Shown here piece by piece: positions 1 through 8,457 of a DNA stretch of 39,354 bases. How positions within the stretch are numbered: the stretch's first letter is position 1; the number at the start of each line of letters is the position of its first letter. The position numbers and the translations under genes were made by a program. The stretch is taken from NCBI GenBank assembly GCA_020629255.1, contig JAHDDR010000014.1, forward strand, positions 1-39,354. The letters run 5' to 3'. This DNA comes from Saprospiraceae bacterium. Lineage in GTDB: Bacteria; Bacteroidota; Bacteroidia; Chitinophagales; Saprospiraceae. Under the pieces are notes generated by a model. That model was not told where the DNA came from and did not search any database. It saw nothing but the letters and a program-made list of their open reading frames with translations.

Positions 1-375
1 ACGAATATTTCCAAATTAAATGGAGCTTTAGGTATTCTTTCACAATTAAAAGGAAGAACCTACAACTATATTTCGAATGGAAAATTCAACTTGCCAACAG
101 GTATGCAATATGGTTTTGTTGCCCAAGAGTTAGAGAAGGTTTTACCAGGGTTGGTTCGGGTTTCTGAGGCTCCTCAGATCATTGAAGAAGAAGGGGATGG
201 ATTAGACAATGACGAAAAAGCCAAAGAAAGGGAAACCATTGAGAGCAAATCTGTAAACTACATTGGTTTAATTCCCATCTTAACAGAAGCCATCAATGAA
301 CAGCAAGCAATGATTAAACAATTGCAAGATGAGATCCTACAGTTGAAACAACAAATTGATAACATCAAAAAATAA
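1..375 (+). CDS. C-terminal part of a tail-fibre/peptidase S74-like chaperone-domain protein (5' truncated)
   Basis: The frame is open from the first base of the window, so only the last 124 residues are present. The segment matches the C-terminal intramolecular chaperone domain (peptidase S74 type) found on phage tail spikes and on many Bacteroidota surface proteins: a helical stretch (LNGALGILSQLKGRTYNY), then the conserved block GFVAQELEKVLPGLV, a variable acidic linker, the block SVNYIGLIPILTEAI, and a C-terminal coiled coil rich in Q, L and K. In this family the domain assists trimerisation and may cleave itself off; the Ser-Asp cleavage site would lie upstream of the window. The stop overlaps the ATG of the next gene (TAATG, 373-377), suggesting cotranscription. 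The passenger part is unknown, so no function is assigned to the whole protein. Confidence 0.75.
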   Translation, partial: TNISKLNGALGILSQLKGRTYNYISNGKFNLPTGMQYGFVAQELEKVLPGLVRVSEAPQIIEEEGDGLDNDEKAKERETIESKSVNYIGLIPILTEAINEQQAMIKQLQDEILQLKQQIDNIKK

Positions 376-2576
376 TGATTATGAAACAAATATTTATCAA
401 ATCATTATTCACTTTCGGCTTGATATGGTTCATGATGCAAAATCCCATAGCACAAGACTGCCTAGTACCCAATGGTGATTTTGAAGAGTTTGATGAGTGT
501 CCAGATGGTGTAACGTCTTCTACTACCAACCCCTTTCCAGCAAAATTTTGGACTTTTGTTCCCAATCATACAGCGACTTCTGACTATTATAATGCTTGCG
601 ACGACGGAGAAGCAGGAGTACCTAATAATTTACAAGGAAGTCAAAATGCGCGAAGTGGAGTTGGGTACGCTGGTTTTATATCAAGGACATCTAACAGTGG
701 ATATAGCGAATATATTATGGTGGAATTGACAGAACCCCTTAGTCAAGGAGTGTTTTATGAGGCAAGCATGTGGATAAGCCTTTCCGAAGATAGGTTTGAA
801 GATTTTGGCGGAGGTCCTGCCAGAAAAATAGGAATGTATTTATCACCAGAACCGATTGGACTAGGATCCTCTTCTTCCATAATATGGTGGATTAATCCCC
901 AAGTAGAACAATCAGGAATAATAGAAGAAACAGAACAATGGCACGAAATCAGCGGTATTGTTCAAGGTAATGGTCAAAAATTTTTGACGATAGGTCTTTT
1001 CGACTCTACCGTTCCTAGTGAGAATGTCTATGTTTATATAGATGACGTTTGTGTGAAGACATGTGACAAGCAACCACCACAAGTTAGTGGAGTAAATGGT
1101 TCTCCCGATTATATATATGATGCACTCCCCGGAGAGGAGTTTTGTTTCACTTTCAATACTTCAGACCCTGATGGGGATATGGTAAGCATTATAGGATCAG
1201 ACTTAAGCAATGTTCCTGGAGCTTCACTAACCCCTACTGGAGGAATGAGTCCTGCCGGTACATTTTGTTGGACAGCCCCTACTGTCGCTTCTGGAACATA
1301 TACCTTTACTGTTACAGTAGAAGATGATGGAGCAGATCCTCCCTTATGCCTTAATAATGAGCAAGCAACATTTACTTTCACGATTCAAATAGATTGTCAG
1401 GATTGCTATTCTGCCGTGTATTATGAAGACCGAAATTTACTTTCCAGTGGTTCTATGAATCCCTTACCAGAAGTAACTGTCAGCTCCTCTTTTATTAAAG
1501 CAGGATATGATGTTACTCCTTATTTGGAGAATGGCCCCGTGATAGTTCATGATGGGCAAGACGTAAGGTTTTATTACACGACTCAAACAGTATTGGATGC
1601 AGGTTTTAGTGTCGAACCCGGAGGGTATTTATTGGTTGAACCTAATAATTTATGTGTTCCCGAGTGCATTGTTCCTGATGTTACAGCATCTATCTCTCTT
1701 CTTGAAACTTGTAACGGCTATACTATACAAGTAGAAGCTGAAGGTGGTACAGAAAATTATCCTTACTATGGTTGGTCGGATGGTTCCGTAGGCCAAACAA
1801 TCACCGTTTACCCGTCATCTGAGACAGATTATACCGTTACAGTTTCGGATGATTTGGGCAATACAGGAACAGCGGTTATAACTTTAGAAGCAACCCCTCC
1901 TTCTGGAATGTATCAAGGAAATTTAGCCTATGCTATGCCAAATGCATTTACTCCCAATGGGGATGGGTTGAATGATTTTTTCCGCCCAGTATCCCTTGCT
2001 CCTTTTGATGTGGCTTATGCTTATAATGCATTTAGGTATGATTTTAAGATTTTTGGCAGCTGGGGTGGTGTTCTTTACCAAGTAAGTAATGATATTCGAA
2101 ATACACCTACGTATGCTTCTCCTGGATTTAACCCTAATGAGATCGGTTGGGATGGGACTGTCAATGGCTCTCCTATGCCAAGCTACACTTATGTTTATTT
2201 ATTAGAATTGGAAAATTGTGATCATAATATTCTCATTTCAGGAGACGTCTCCCTATTAAGGAAAAAGGATGATTCCAAGCCTGAGACCAAACCCACAACA
2301 AAACCAATCCCTAACAATTCATCTATGGAAGTATTTCCTAATCCATTTTCAGGGAATGCGAAAATTTCGTTAGACATTTCTGAAGAAGAAAACATAACTA
2401 TCAATCTAATGGATTCTCGTGGAAAAATAGTACGAAATGTTTTTGAGAATAGGATACTAGAACCAGGAAGCTATGAATTTGATTTAAATGGTTCTGATTT
2501 ATCATCGGGAATATATTACTGTCATCTTTATGGTAAAAATACTTCCATAGTCAAAAAGGTAACAATTTTAAAATAA
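375..2576 (+). CDS. Large secreted multidomain protein with gliding-motility-type and T9SS type A C-terminal domains
   Basis: A signal peptide covers residues 1-27 (hydrophobic LFTFGLIWFMM, cleavage after IAQ). ATG at 381 is an equally good start. Visible segments: about 28-230, a beta-rich domain beginning NGDFEEFDECP, a common N-terminal module of Bacteroidota surface proteins; about 233-340, a cadherin/Ig-like domain with DPDGDMV; about 345-430, a coathanger-stack-like segment; about 435-510, a PKD-like segment; about 515-630, a domain with FTPNGDGLNDFF typical of gliding-motility-associated (CHU_C, T9SS type B) C-termini; and 651-733, a classical T9SS type A sorting domain (VFPNPFSG, SSGIYYCHLYG, VKKVTILK). 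It should be exported by Sec, carried across the outer membrane by T9SS and released or anchored at the surface. No enzymatic motif was seen. The tandem of type B-like and type A domains is unusual. Confidence 0.85.
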   Translation: MIMKQIFIKSLFTFGLIWFMMQNPIAQDCLVPNGDFEEFDECPDGVTSSTTNPFPAKFWTFVPNHTATSDYYNACDDGEAGVPNNLQGSQNARSGVGYAGFISRTSNSGYSEYIMVELTEPLSQGVFYEASMWISLSEDRFEDFGGGPARKIGMYLSPEPIGLGSSSSIIWWINPQVEQSGIIEETEQWHEISGIVQGNGQKFLTIGLFDSTVPSENVYVYIDDVCVKTCDKQPPQVSGVNGSPDYIYDALPGEEFCFTFNTSDPDGDMVSIIGSDLSNVPGASLTPTGGMSPAGTFCWTAPTVASGTYTFTVTVEDDGADPPLCLNNEQATFTFTIQIDCQDCYSAVYYEDRNLLSSGSMNPLPEVTVSSSFIKAGYDVTPYLENGPVIVHDGQDVRFYYTTQTVLDAGFSVEPGGYLLVEPNNLCVPECIVPDVTASISLLETCNGYTIQVEAEGGTENYPYYGWSDGSVGQTITVYPSSETDYTVTVSDDLGNTGTAVITLEATPPSGMYQGNLAYAMPNAFTPNGDGLNDFFRPVSLAPFDVAYAYNAFRYDFKIFGSWGGVLYQVSNDIRNTPTYASPGFNPNEIGWDGTVNGSPMPSYTYVYLLELENCDHNILISGDVSLLRKKDDSKPETKPTTKPIPNNSSMEVFPNPFSGNAKISLDISEEENITINLMDSRGKIVRNVFENRILEPGSYEFDLNGSDLSSGIYYCHLYGKNTSIVKKVTILK

Positions 2577-2926
2577 TATATTTTCAAATTATGGGTGTAA
2601 TGGCGGAAGTCGCTACACCCATATATTGTTATTTTACAATTACCAAAAATCCCCCCTTTATCAAATCAAGAATAAAATGCTCAAAATGTGAGTGTTACAT
2701 TTGTTTTCCTGAAGTCAGAAGGAAAAGGTGCAACATCTCCAAACATCATATTTCACTATAGCACTAACTATGTTTGAGAAGAAGCACAAAGTATATTTTC
2801 TCAACAACATCTATTATAATTCAAACAGATATAAAAGGAATTCATAAATTTGAATACCAATTAAATAACGAGCCAATAGAAATCGTAGAAATCTACCTCG
2901 TTCTTTAATCGAATTCACCACACTCC
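2577..2926. other. Intergenic region without a recognisable gene
   Basis: This 350-base stretch separates the T9SS cargo from the O-antigen-ligase-like gene. It holds one hairpin near its start (2590-2623). The rest is A+T-rich without a convincing ORF or promoter match. An open stretch ending at the TAA at 2906-2908 (about 30 codons, no ATG) is unrecognised and may be chance. Confidence 0.5.
2590..2623. terminator. Hairpin, possible terminator after the 375-2576 gene
   Basis: TATGGGTGTA at 2590-2599 pairs with TACACCCATA at 2614-2623 (10 bp, loop of 14). The downstream sequence is T-rich but interrupted, so intrinsic termination is plausible, not certain. Confidence 0.45.
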
Positions 2927-4789
2927 ATGTCGCAACTAAAATCTAAAATACAAACACCACCGTCTGGCAGGTTACAATACGTCAGCCTACTTTATATCCT
3001 TGGTATTTTGGGGCTTTCCCTTTTATGTTTCCATCCTAGCCTACTGGATTATACCCTGCTTCCCCGTTTCGTCAGTGCATCCTTTGTCTTCTTGCTTTTG
3101 GCTCTTTTTCTAGGTATCAAAAACGTTTCAAATAACCCAAAAACCCTATGGCCTCAATTGGATTGGACCACTGGGCTTCTACTGGCTTATGTAGGCTGGA
3201 GCAGCCTTTCCATATCTTGGGCAACGAACTTCTCAGAAGCCATTTTCGAAAGCCAAAAAGGAATGATTGGATTTGCCACATTTTATATATGCCGTTGGTT
3301 TCAATTGAATGATGATACATTTATCCCCCGTATGTTAAAAACCTTAGTGTTCATCAGTGCTGGAATTGTAGTGTTTGCCAGCTGGCAGATTTACCAATTA
3401 GACACAAGCCTCGAAAACGCCCATTACAAAATTAGAGGTATCAGTGGACATAAAAATCTTTTTTCCATCACCCTATTTTTACTTATTGGTTTCTTGGGGA
3501 TAGCCTATTTCAAACTCAACAAAAATTGGCGCAAAGCTGCAATAATTCTTATAGCAACTATATTCATATTAATCATTTACCTCAGAACCCGATCCGTTTA
3601 TTTGGGAACAATCGGAATGGTAACCTTTTTCCTATTTCATCAATTCAAACAAAAGCTAGTCCCCAAAACAGCCAACATATTAGGTAAAGGAATTGGAGCA
3701 TTGGTAATAATAGGATTGCTGCTCTTTCTATATCTCTGGCAATCCAATCAATTATTCCTCTTGCTACAAGCTTCAAAAATAGACCAACTCTGGCAATCAG
3801 ACACTGGTTATGAACGATTGGTACTCTGGGAAAAAACGGCCTGTGTCATCCGACAATCACCCATATGGGGAGTTGGGGCAGGGAATTGGCAGATAGACTA
3901 CCCCAACTGTAGTGTACATGGTCTATACGCTGTCGAACTAGATTTCAGCACCTTCCAAAGACCACATAACGACTGGCTTTGGGTTTGGGCAGAAACAGGG
4001 ATCATAGGATTATTTTGTTACCTCGGCTTTTTTATATCACTTTTACTAACTGGTTTACAAAACATTAAAAAAAATGTCTTAAACCCCAACCTTTCCATTC
4101 TAATTCTCCGTCTTTCATTTATATTAGGGTACATAATCACCGCCTGTTTTAGTTTCCCCAAGGAAAGAATCGAAATATCGCTGTTGATTTATACACTAAT
4201 GGGTTTATTTTACCCTATGTTAGAGAAGCAAAATGTAAAATCAATGCATTTTGCAAAGCTAGCATTGGTATTGATCATTTTGAATACATCCTTAAATCTG
4301 TTCATAGGAACAAAACGAATAATGGGCGAAAAAGCCATGAAAGAAGTACTCGTACTCAAACAACAAAAAAAGTGGAGTGAGATGATAGATGCTTCCAATA
4401 GGGCTTTTTCCAAATGGTATACGATAGATCCGACCACTATTCCCATTCACTGGTATAGAGGTACAGCAAATTTTGTATTAGGAAAGGCAGAAAAAGCAAA
4501 GGAAGATTTCTTGATAGCAAGAACATACACCCCTTATAACCAGCATGTTCATAACGATTTGGGCTCCTGCTATGAGACACAAGGACAAACCGAAAAAGCA
4601 AGGATACATTATAAAGAATCCATTCGGATTAGTCCCCTATTTGATGACCCCCGTATAAATATGGGTATCACTTATTTCAATGAAGGGCAATACGAAGAAG
4701 CCTTGGATTGGATAGATGGTATTCAAAATCAAGAATTAAAAATGAAATATAAAGAAATCATTAATAATAAAATAAACAAGAAAGAATGA
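2927..4789 (+). CDS. O-antigen ligase/polymerase-like (Wzy_C, WaaL family) membrane protein with C-terminal TPR repeats
   Basis: A 620-residue polytopic membrane protein: many hydrophobic segments lie between residues 20 and 450, followed by a soluble C-terminal part. Residues 345-365 (RPHNDWLWVWAETGIIG) match the family signature HNxxL...E.G..G, preceded by WGVGAGNWQ at about 318-326. Residues 470-610 contain TPR-type helices (LGKAEKAKEDFLIA, NDLGSCYETQGQTEKARIHY, INMGITYFNEGQYEEAL). Members join or polymerise surface glycans on lipid carriers at the periplasmic face of the inner membrane; ligase and polymerase cannot be told apart by sequence alone. The TPR tail is frequent in Bacteroidota members. 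The stop overlaps the next start by 4 bases (ATGA at 4786), so translation is probably coupled to the T9SS cargo that follows. Confidence 0.8.
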   Translation: MSQLKSKIQTPPSGRLQYVSLLYILGILGLSLLCFHPSLLDYTLLPRFVSASFVFLLLALFLGIKNVSNNPKTLWPQLDWTTGLLLAYVGWSSLSISWATNFSEAIFESQKGMIGFATFYICRWFQLNDDTFIPRMLKTLVFISAGIVVFASWQIYQLDTSLENAHYKIRGISGHKNLFSITLFLLIGFLGIAYFKLNKNWRKAAIILIATIFILIIYLRTRSVYLGTIGMVTFFLFHQFKQKLVPKTANILGKGIGALVIIGLLLFLYLWQSNQLFLLLQASKIDQLWQSDTGYERLVLWEKTACVIRQSPIWGVGAGNWQIDYPNCSVHGLYAVELDFSTFQRPHNDWLWVWAETGIIGLFCYLGFFISLLLTGLQNIKKNVLNPNLSILILRLSFILGYIITACFSFPKERIEISLLIYTLMGLFYPMLEKQNVKSMHFAKLALVLIILNTSLNLFIGTKRIMGEKAMKEVLVLKQQKKWSEMIDASNRAFSKWYTIDPTTIPIHWYRGTANFVLGKAEKAKEDFLIARTYTPYNQHVHNDLGSCYETQGQTEKARIHYKESIRISPLFDDPRINMGITYFNEGQYEEALDWIDGIQNQELKMKYKEIINNKINKKE

Positions 4790-6885
4790 AACATCATTTA
4801 ACAACCACCTTCATCCTGGCTCTCTTTTCTTTTTGTGGCTTAAAGGCCCAAAACATTGAAGCCAATCCGAATATGGGGCATTCGGGTGAAATATTAAACG
4901 TAAGCATCTCAGGTATAGGCACCGAATTTCAATCAGGCACATCTACCTGTGGTCCACTCGATCAAAGTTCTATTGTTTTCAAGCAAGGAAGTTCAACCCT
5001 TTATGACTACAATATAAATGTAGTCAGTGAGAATTGGATTACGCTTGATTTAGCGATCCCTACAAGTGGACCCTCTGGCGATTATGACATCACCATTTGG
5101 GAAAATGCACCTGCTGGATGCGCTATAATTTGTGAAGGTTGTTTCGAAGTCGTCCAACCTCAAATCACAAACGTTACTCCCCCCTCCGCCGAACAAGGAG
5201 AGCAATTAAAAGTAACCATTTCGGGTGAAAATACCGCTTGGAGCCAAGCAACTCCTTGCAGTATCACCGCTGAAAATGTTATTTTCACCCAAGGGACATC
5301 TACTATTTTTATACCAGATAATGTCATAATACCAGACACAGATGAAGTATGTGCCTTCATTACCGTACCCGAAAACACAGATTTGGGATATTATGATGTA
5401 ACGGTCGGCGATGGCCTGGGATGTGAATTAACCTGTGAAGATTGTTTTGAAGTCCTAGCAGCTGGAGGAAATGACTTATATGTGGATCAAACAGCTACAG
5501 GCAATAATGATGGTTCAGATTGGACTAACGCTTTCACAGATCTACAAGACGCCTTAGCCATTGGTGAAAATAGAACCATCCATATCGCTAAAGGGATTTA
5601 CCTTCCTACTTCTCCCAACGGATTTAGAGGTGAATCTTTCATCATACCTTCTGGTGCGACCCTATTGGGTGGATACCCCAATGGTGGAGGTGCAAGGAAT
5701 GTGGATACCAATGGAACCACACTGTCTGGAGACATTGACGGAATACCCGGTTTTGCAGGTAATTCATACCACGTTGTCAAATTACAAAATGTAACGGATG
5801 TAACGATTGATGGAATGGATATCAAGGATGGAAGTGCAGATAATCCTTCTTCTTTTGGACGATCCAGAGGAGGAGGAATATATTCTACAGGTTCTTCGGC
5901 AACCATTATTAATACGACGATTCGAAGAAACAAAGCTATTTATGGAGGAGGTCTATTCGCTACTCTATCGCCAAATCTTGTATTGGAGAATTGTAGCATC
6001 AAATTGAATACAGCCGAAAATGGAAGTGCTATTTACCACAGCAACCAAACCAATCTAACGGTGAGTCGTTGTTACATTGTCAATAATAATTCAACGGTCA
6101 GGTGTGCCATTGAGGTGAACAATTCGCTATATACAAATATCCAGAACACCGTAATTGCCAACAATGCTTCTCTATTCGCCAATGCCATTGGCTTTATCGC
6201 TACCAATAGAGATCAGTCCTGTAACATTTACAATTCGACTATCTTGGGTGAATCGGAGAACAAACGATTATTATCCTTACAAATCGGTTATGGAGACCAA
6301 TTGGATCTAGCCATTTTCAATTCCATTATTGCTCACCAAATACCTTCATTTGATAAGAATGTAGTGATTTTCAATAACGGAGTCTTGAATTTCACTACAA
6401 GTCATTGTTATATTCAGGGAAACTCCATTCCAGGAAATACCATCAACAACCTATATGAAGATATTGTTGGACCGATCAGCTACGGAAACGATTATGCACC
6501 TGATAGTTGCTCACCTACTGTGGATGCCGGAGAAAATCTTGAGAATATGTTGCCCAGTGATTTTAACTATAATACTCGAATCGTAAATGGCACAATAGAC
6601 ATTGGAGCGCATGAAGCCCAAACACCTTGTTTCTTTTTGCGAGAGCATCAGGAGATAGATATATCCAAAAAAGTGGCCATTTTTCCGAATCCCACATCAG
6701 GAAGAATCTTCATCCAAACAGATTTGGAAACTATAGATGTCAAGGTTTTTGATATATTAGGACAAAAAGTTGCTCATTCCAATGCAAAGGAAATTGATTT
6801 AAATACGTTAAATGCTGGAATCTATGTTATCCACATAGAAAGCAATGGCGAATTCGTAAAAACAGAAAAGATTATCAAAAGATAA
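4786..6885 (+). CDS. Secreted right-handed beta-helix (choice-of-anchor Q-like) protein with T9SS type A sorting domain
   Basis: A 699-residue exported protein with a signal peptide at residues 1-21 (TTTFILALFSFCGLKAQ). Residues 22-125 and 126-229 are two copies of an Ig/IPT-like module with the same ending (GCAIICEGCFEV and GCELTCEDCFEV), including paired cysteines. Residues about 232-610 begin with LYVDQTATGNNDGSDWTNAF and continue as Asn/Gly-rich short beta-strand repeats (ATIINTTIRRNKAIYGGG) typical of parallel beta-helices in choice-of-anchor Q proteins. Residues 626-699 are a T9SS type A sorting domain (AIFPNPTSGRIFIQTD, LNAGIYVIHIESNG, TEKIIKR). No catalytic site was identified; a binding or adhesive role is only an inference. 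It is coupled by ATGA overlap to the O-antigen-ligase-like gene and ends at a strong terminator (6908-6941). Confidence 0.85.
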   Translation: MKHHLTTTFILALFSFCGLKAQNIEANPNMGHSGEILNVSISGIGTEFQSGTSTCGPLDQSSIVFKQGSSTLYDYNINVVSENWITLDLAIPTSGPSGDYDITIWENAPAGCAIICEGCFEVVQPQITNVTPPSAEQGEQLKVTISGENTAWSQATPCSITAENVIFTQGTSTIFIPDNVIIPDTDEVCAFITVPENTDLGYYDVTVGDGLGCELTCEDCFEVLAAGGNDLYVDQTATGNNDGSDWTNAFTDLQDALAIGENRTIHIAKGIYLPTSPNGFRGESFIIPSGATLLGGYPNGGGARNVDTNGTTLSGDIDGIPGFAGNSYHVVKLQNVTDVTIDGMDIKDGSADNPSSFGRSRGGGIYSTGSSATIINTTIRRNKAIYGGGLFATLSPNLVLENCSIKLNTAENGSAIYHSNQTNLTVSRCYIVNNNSTVRCAIEVNNSLYTNIQNTVIANNASLFANAIGFIATNRDQSCNIYNSTILGESENKRLLSLQIGYGDQLDLAIFNSIIAHQIPSFDKNVVIFNNGVLNFTTSHCYIQGNSIPGNTINNLYEDIVGPISYGNDYAPDSCSPTVDAGENLENMLPSDFNYNTRIVNGTIDIGAHEAQTPCFFLREHQEIDISKKVAIFPNPTSGRIFIQTDLETIDVKVFDILGQKVAHSNAKEIDLNTLNAGIYVIHIESNGEFVKTEKIIKR

Positions 6886-6907
6886 ACATGGACTCCTAAG
6901 GATTACT

Positions 6908-6941
6908 AGAGGGATTTGTTGTTGAGCAAATCCCTCTTTTT
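6908..6941 (+). terminator. Rho-independent terminator
   Basis: AGAGGGATTTG (6908-6918) pairs perfectly with CAAATCCCTCT (6927-6937), an 11-bp stem with an 8-base loop, followed by TTTT. It ends the ligase/beta-helix transcription unit. Confidence 0.9.
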
Positions 6942-6948
6942 GTATTAA

Positions 6949-7086
6949 AGTCAAAATAGTTATCGTTTATCTTCGGGTCAGCAACAGTTAACCATAGAGG
7001 ACAAGCAACTGACTTCAGGACTTTATTTCATACGGTTCAGCAACAAAGAAATCACGATCCAAGAGAAATGGATCATTGAAGAATAG
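6949..7086 (+). pseudogene. Remnant of a T9SS type A sorting domain (3' end of a lost cargo gene)
   Basis: In the frame ending at TAG 7084-7086 the translation reads YRLSSGQQQLTIEDK, then TSGLYFIRF, then ITIQEKWIIEE. This is the last half of a T9SS type A sorting domain: a hydrophobic strand, L.SGLYF, a basic strand and a charged terminus. There is no start codon and the frame is closed upstream by TAA at 6946-6948, only 5 codons before the recognisable part. The passenger is missing. It is followed by its own terminator (7115-7146), supporting descent from a complete gene whose 5' part was deleted. Confidence 0.7.
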
Positions 7087-7114
7087 ATGAATGAAAAGTG
7101 AAAACTCACTTTTG

Positions 7115-7146
7115 GGGAATATTGCATAAAGCAGTATTCCCTTTTT
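7115..7146 (+). terminator. Rho-independent terminator after the T9SS remnant
   Basis: GGGAATATTGC (7115-7125) pairs with GCAGTATTCCC (7131-7141), 11 bp with one G-U pair and a 5-base loop, followed by TTTTT. It probably served the lost T9SS gene and now insulates the thiolase gene. Confidence 0.85.
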
Positions 7147-7235
7147 GTTTGGCAAAAAAGAAATCATTTTTAAACAAGTTCATCATTCCAATATAACATT
7201 GTAAATTAGCAGCGATTAAAAATAAATTCAAATTA

Positions 7236-8438
7236 ATGGAAGCATATATATACGATGCCCTTCGTACCGTAAGGGGAAAAGGCAATAAAAAAGGAGCCTT
7301 GATGGGAGTGACTCCCACAGATATGGCGAGCCAAGTATTGGTGTCCTTGAAAGAAAAACACAATTTCGATCCTACTTTGGTAGAAGATGTCATACTTGGA
7401 TGTGTAGGACAAGTAATGGATCAAGGAGCGAATATTGCGAAATCCGCTGCACAACAATCCGGCTATGGCGACCACCTTTGCGGAGTGAGCCTGAACCGTT
7501 TTTGTGGCTCGGGTTTGGAAGCCATCAACCAAGCAGCCGCTTATGTGAAATCGGGCTTCAGACAACTCATTATTGCGGGAGGAGTAGAAAGTATGTCCCG
7601 CGTAAAAATGGGCTCGGATGGAGGTGGAATGTTCATGGATCCCGCCTTAGCCATTCCGGGCAATATTGTTCCACAAGGAATATCAGCCGATTTAATTGCT
7701 ACTCGCGACGGTTTTTCTCGTAATGATGTCGATCAATTTGCTTACGAATCACAGATGCGAGCTGCGGCAGCAGAAAAAGCCGGCTATTTTACATCAAGAA
7801 TTTCTGTAAAAGATATTAATGGTATTGATATTTTAAATACCGATGAAAACATCCGACCCTCCACCACGGTAGAAGGTCTGGCAAAACTCAATCCTTCTTT
7901 TGCCATGATGGGCGAAATGGCGGGCTTCGATGCGGTGGCCATAGATAAATATCCGGAAGTGGAAGAAATCCATCATGTTCATCATGCTGGAAACTCATCT
8001 GCCATTGTAGATGGTGCAGCCATTACCTTAATTGGAACAAAAGAAGCAGGGCAAGCATTGGGCTTGAAACCCCGATTTAAAATCCGGGCGGCAGCCATTC
8101 ACGGAACCGACCCGACCATCATGTTGGTCGGGCCGGCACCTGCATCCCAAAAAGCATTGAAACAAGCGGGAATGAATGTGAACGACATTGATTTATTCGA
8201 ATGCAATGAAGCTTTCGCTGCTGTCGCCATGCGTTTCATGCAACAATTAAACGTTCCACACGACAAAGTAAATGTGAACGGAGGAGCCATCGCTTTGGGG
8301 CATCCGTTAGGAGCAACGGGCTGTATGCTCACCGGCACCCTGATGGATGAATTGGAGCGGAGAGATCTAAATACAGGTTTGATAACGCTTTGTATAGGTG
8401 GAGGAATGGGAATTGCTACGATTATTGAGCGAGTTTAA
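7236..8438 (+). CDS. Acetyl-CoA C-acyltransferase (3-ketoacyl-CoA thiolase)
   Basis: A 400-residue thiolase, full length for the family. It cleaves 3-ketoacyl-CoA with CoA to acetyl-CoA and a shortened acyl-CoA, the last step of beta-oxidation. Visible catalytic features: nucleophile Cys90 in SLNRFCGSGLEA, His356 in GGAIALGHPLGATG and Cys386 in LCIGGGMG. The start MEAYIYDALRT matches the usual N-terminus. The multifunctional hydratase/dehydrogenase begins 19 bases downstream, the usual pairing of a fatty acid oxidation operon. Sequence alone does not separate a long-chain degradative thiolase (FadA/FadI) from an acetoacetyl-CoA thiolase, but the partner gene favours beta-oxidation. Confidence 0.92.
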   Translation: MEAYIYDALRTVRGKGNKKGALMGVTPTDMASQVLVSLKEKHNFDPTLVEDVILGCVGQVMDQGANIAKSAAQQSGYGDHLCGVSLNRFCGSGLEAINQAAAYVKSGFRQLIIAGGVESMSRVKMGSDGGGMFMDPALAIPGNIVPQGISADLIATRDGFSRNDVDQFAYESQMRAAAAEKAGYFTSRISVKDINGIDILNTDENIRPSTTVEGLAKLNPSFAMMGEMAGFDAVAIDKYPEVEEIHHVHHAGNSSAIVDGAAITLIGTKEAGQALGLKPRFKIRAAAIHGTDPTIMLVGPAPASQKALKQAGMNVNDIDLFECNEAFAAVAMRFMQQLNVPHDKVNVNGGAIALGHPLGATGCMLTGTLMDELERRDLNTGLITLCIGGGMGIATIIERV

Positions 8439-8457
8439 AATTTTAATCAAGAAAAAA

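Larger units (their letters stand above)
6886..7235. other. Intergenic region with two terminators and a T9SS gene remnant
   Basis: This 350-base stretch holds a strong terminator (6908-6941), a 45-codon fragment of a T9SS sorting domain without start codon (6949-7086), a second terminator (7115-7146) and the upstream region of the thiolase gene. TAAATTAG at 7202-7209 is a weak match to the Bacteroidota -7 element TAnnTTTG; no convincing -33 element accompanies it. Confidence 0.6.

Noticed and set aside
2820-2908. Open stretch without ATG, ending TAA at 2906-2908, with a protein-like composition (NNEPIEIVEIYLVL)
   Set aside because: Could be a gene remnant, but nothing is recognisable and no family could be named.
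6949-7146. Functional small gene instead of a T9SS remnant
   Set aside because: The frame has no ATG, GTG or TTG in its usable 5' part and encodes only the end of a sorting domain.
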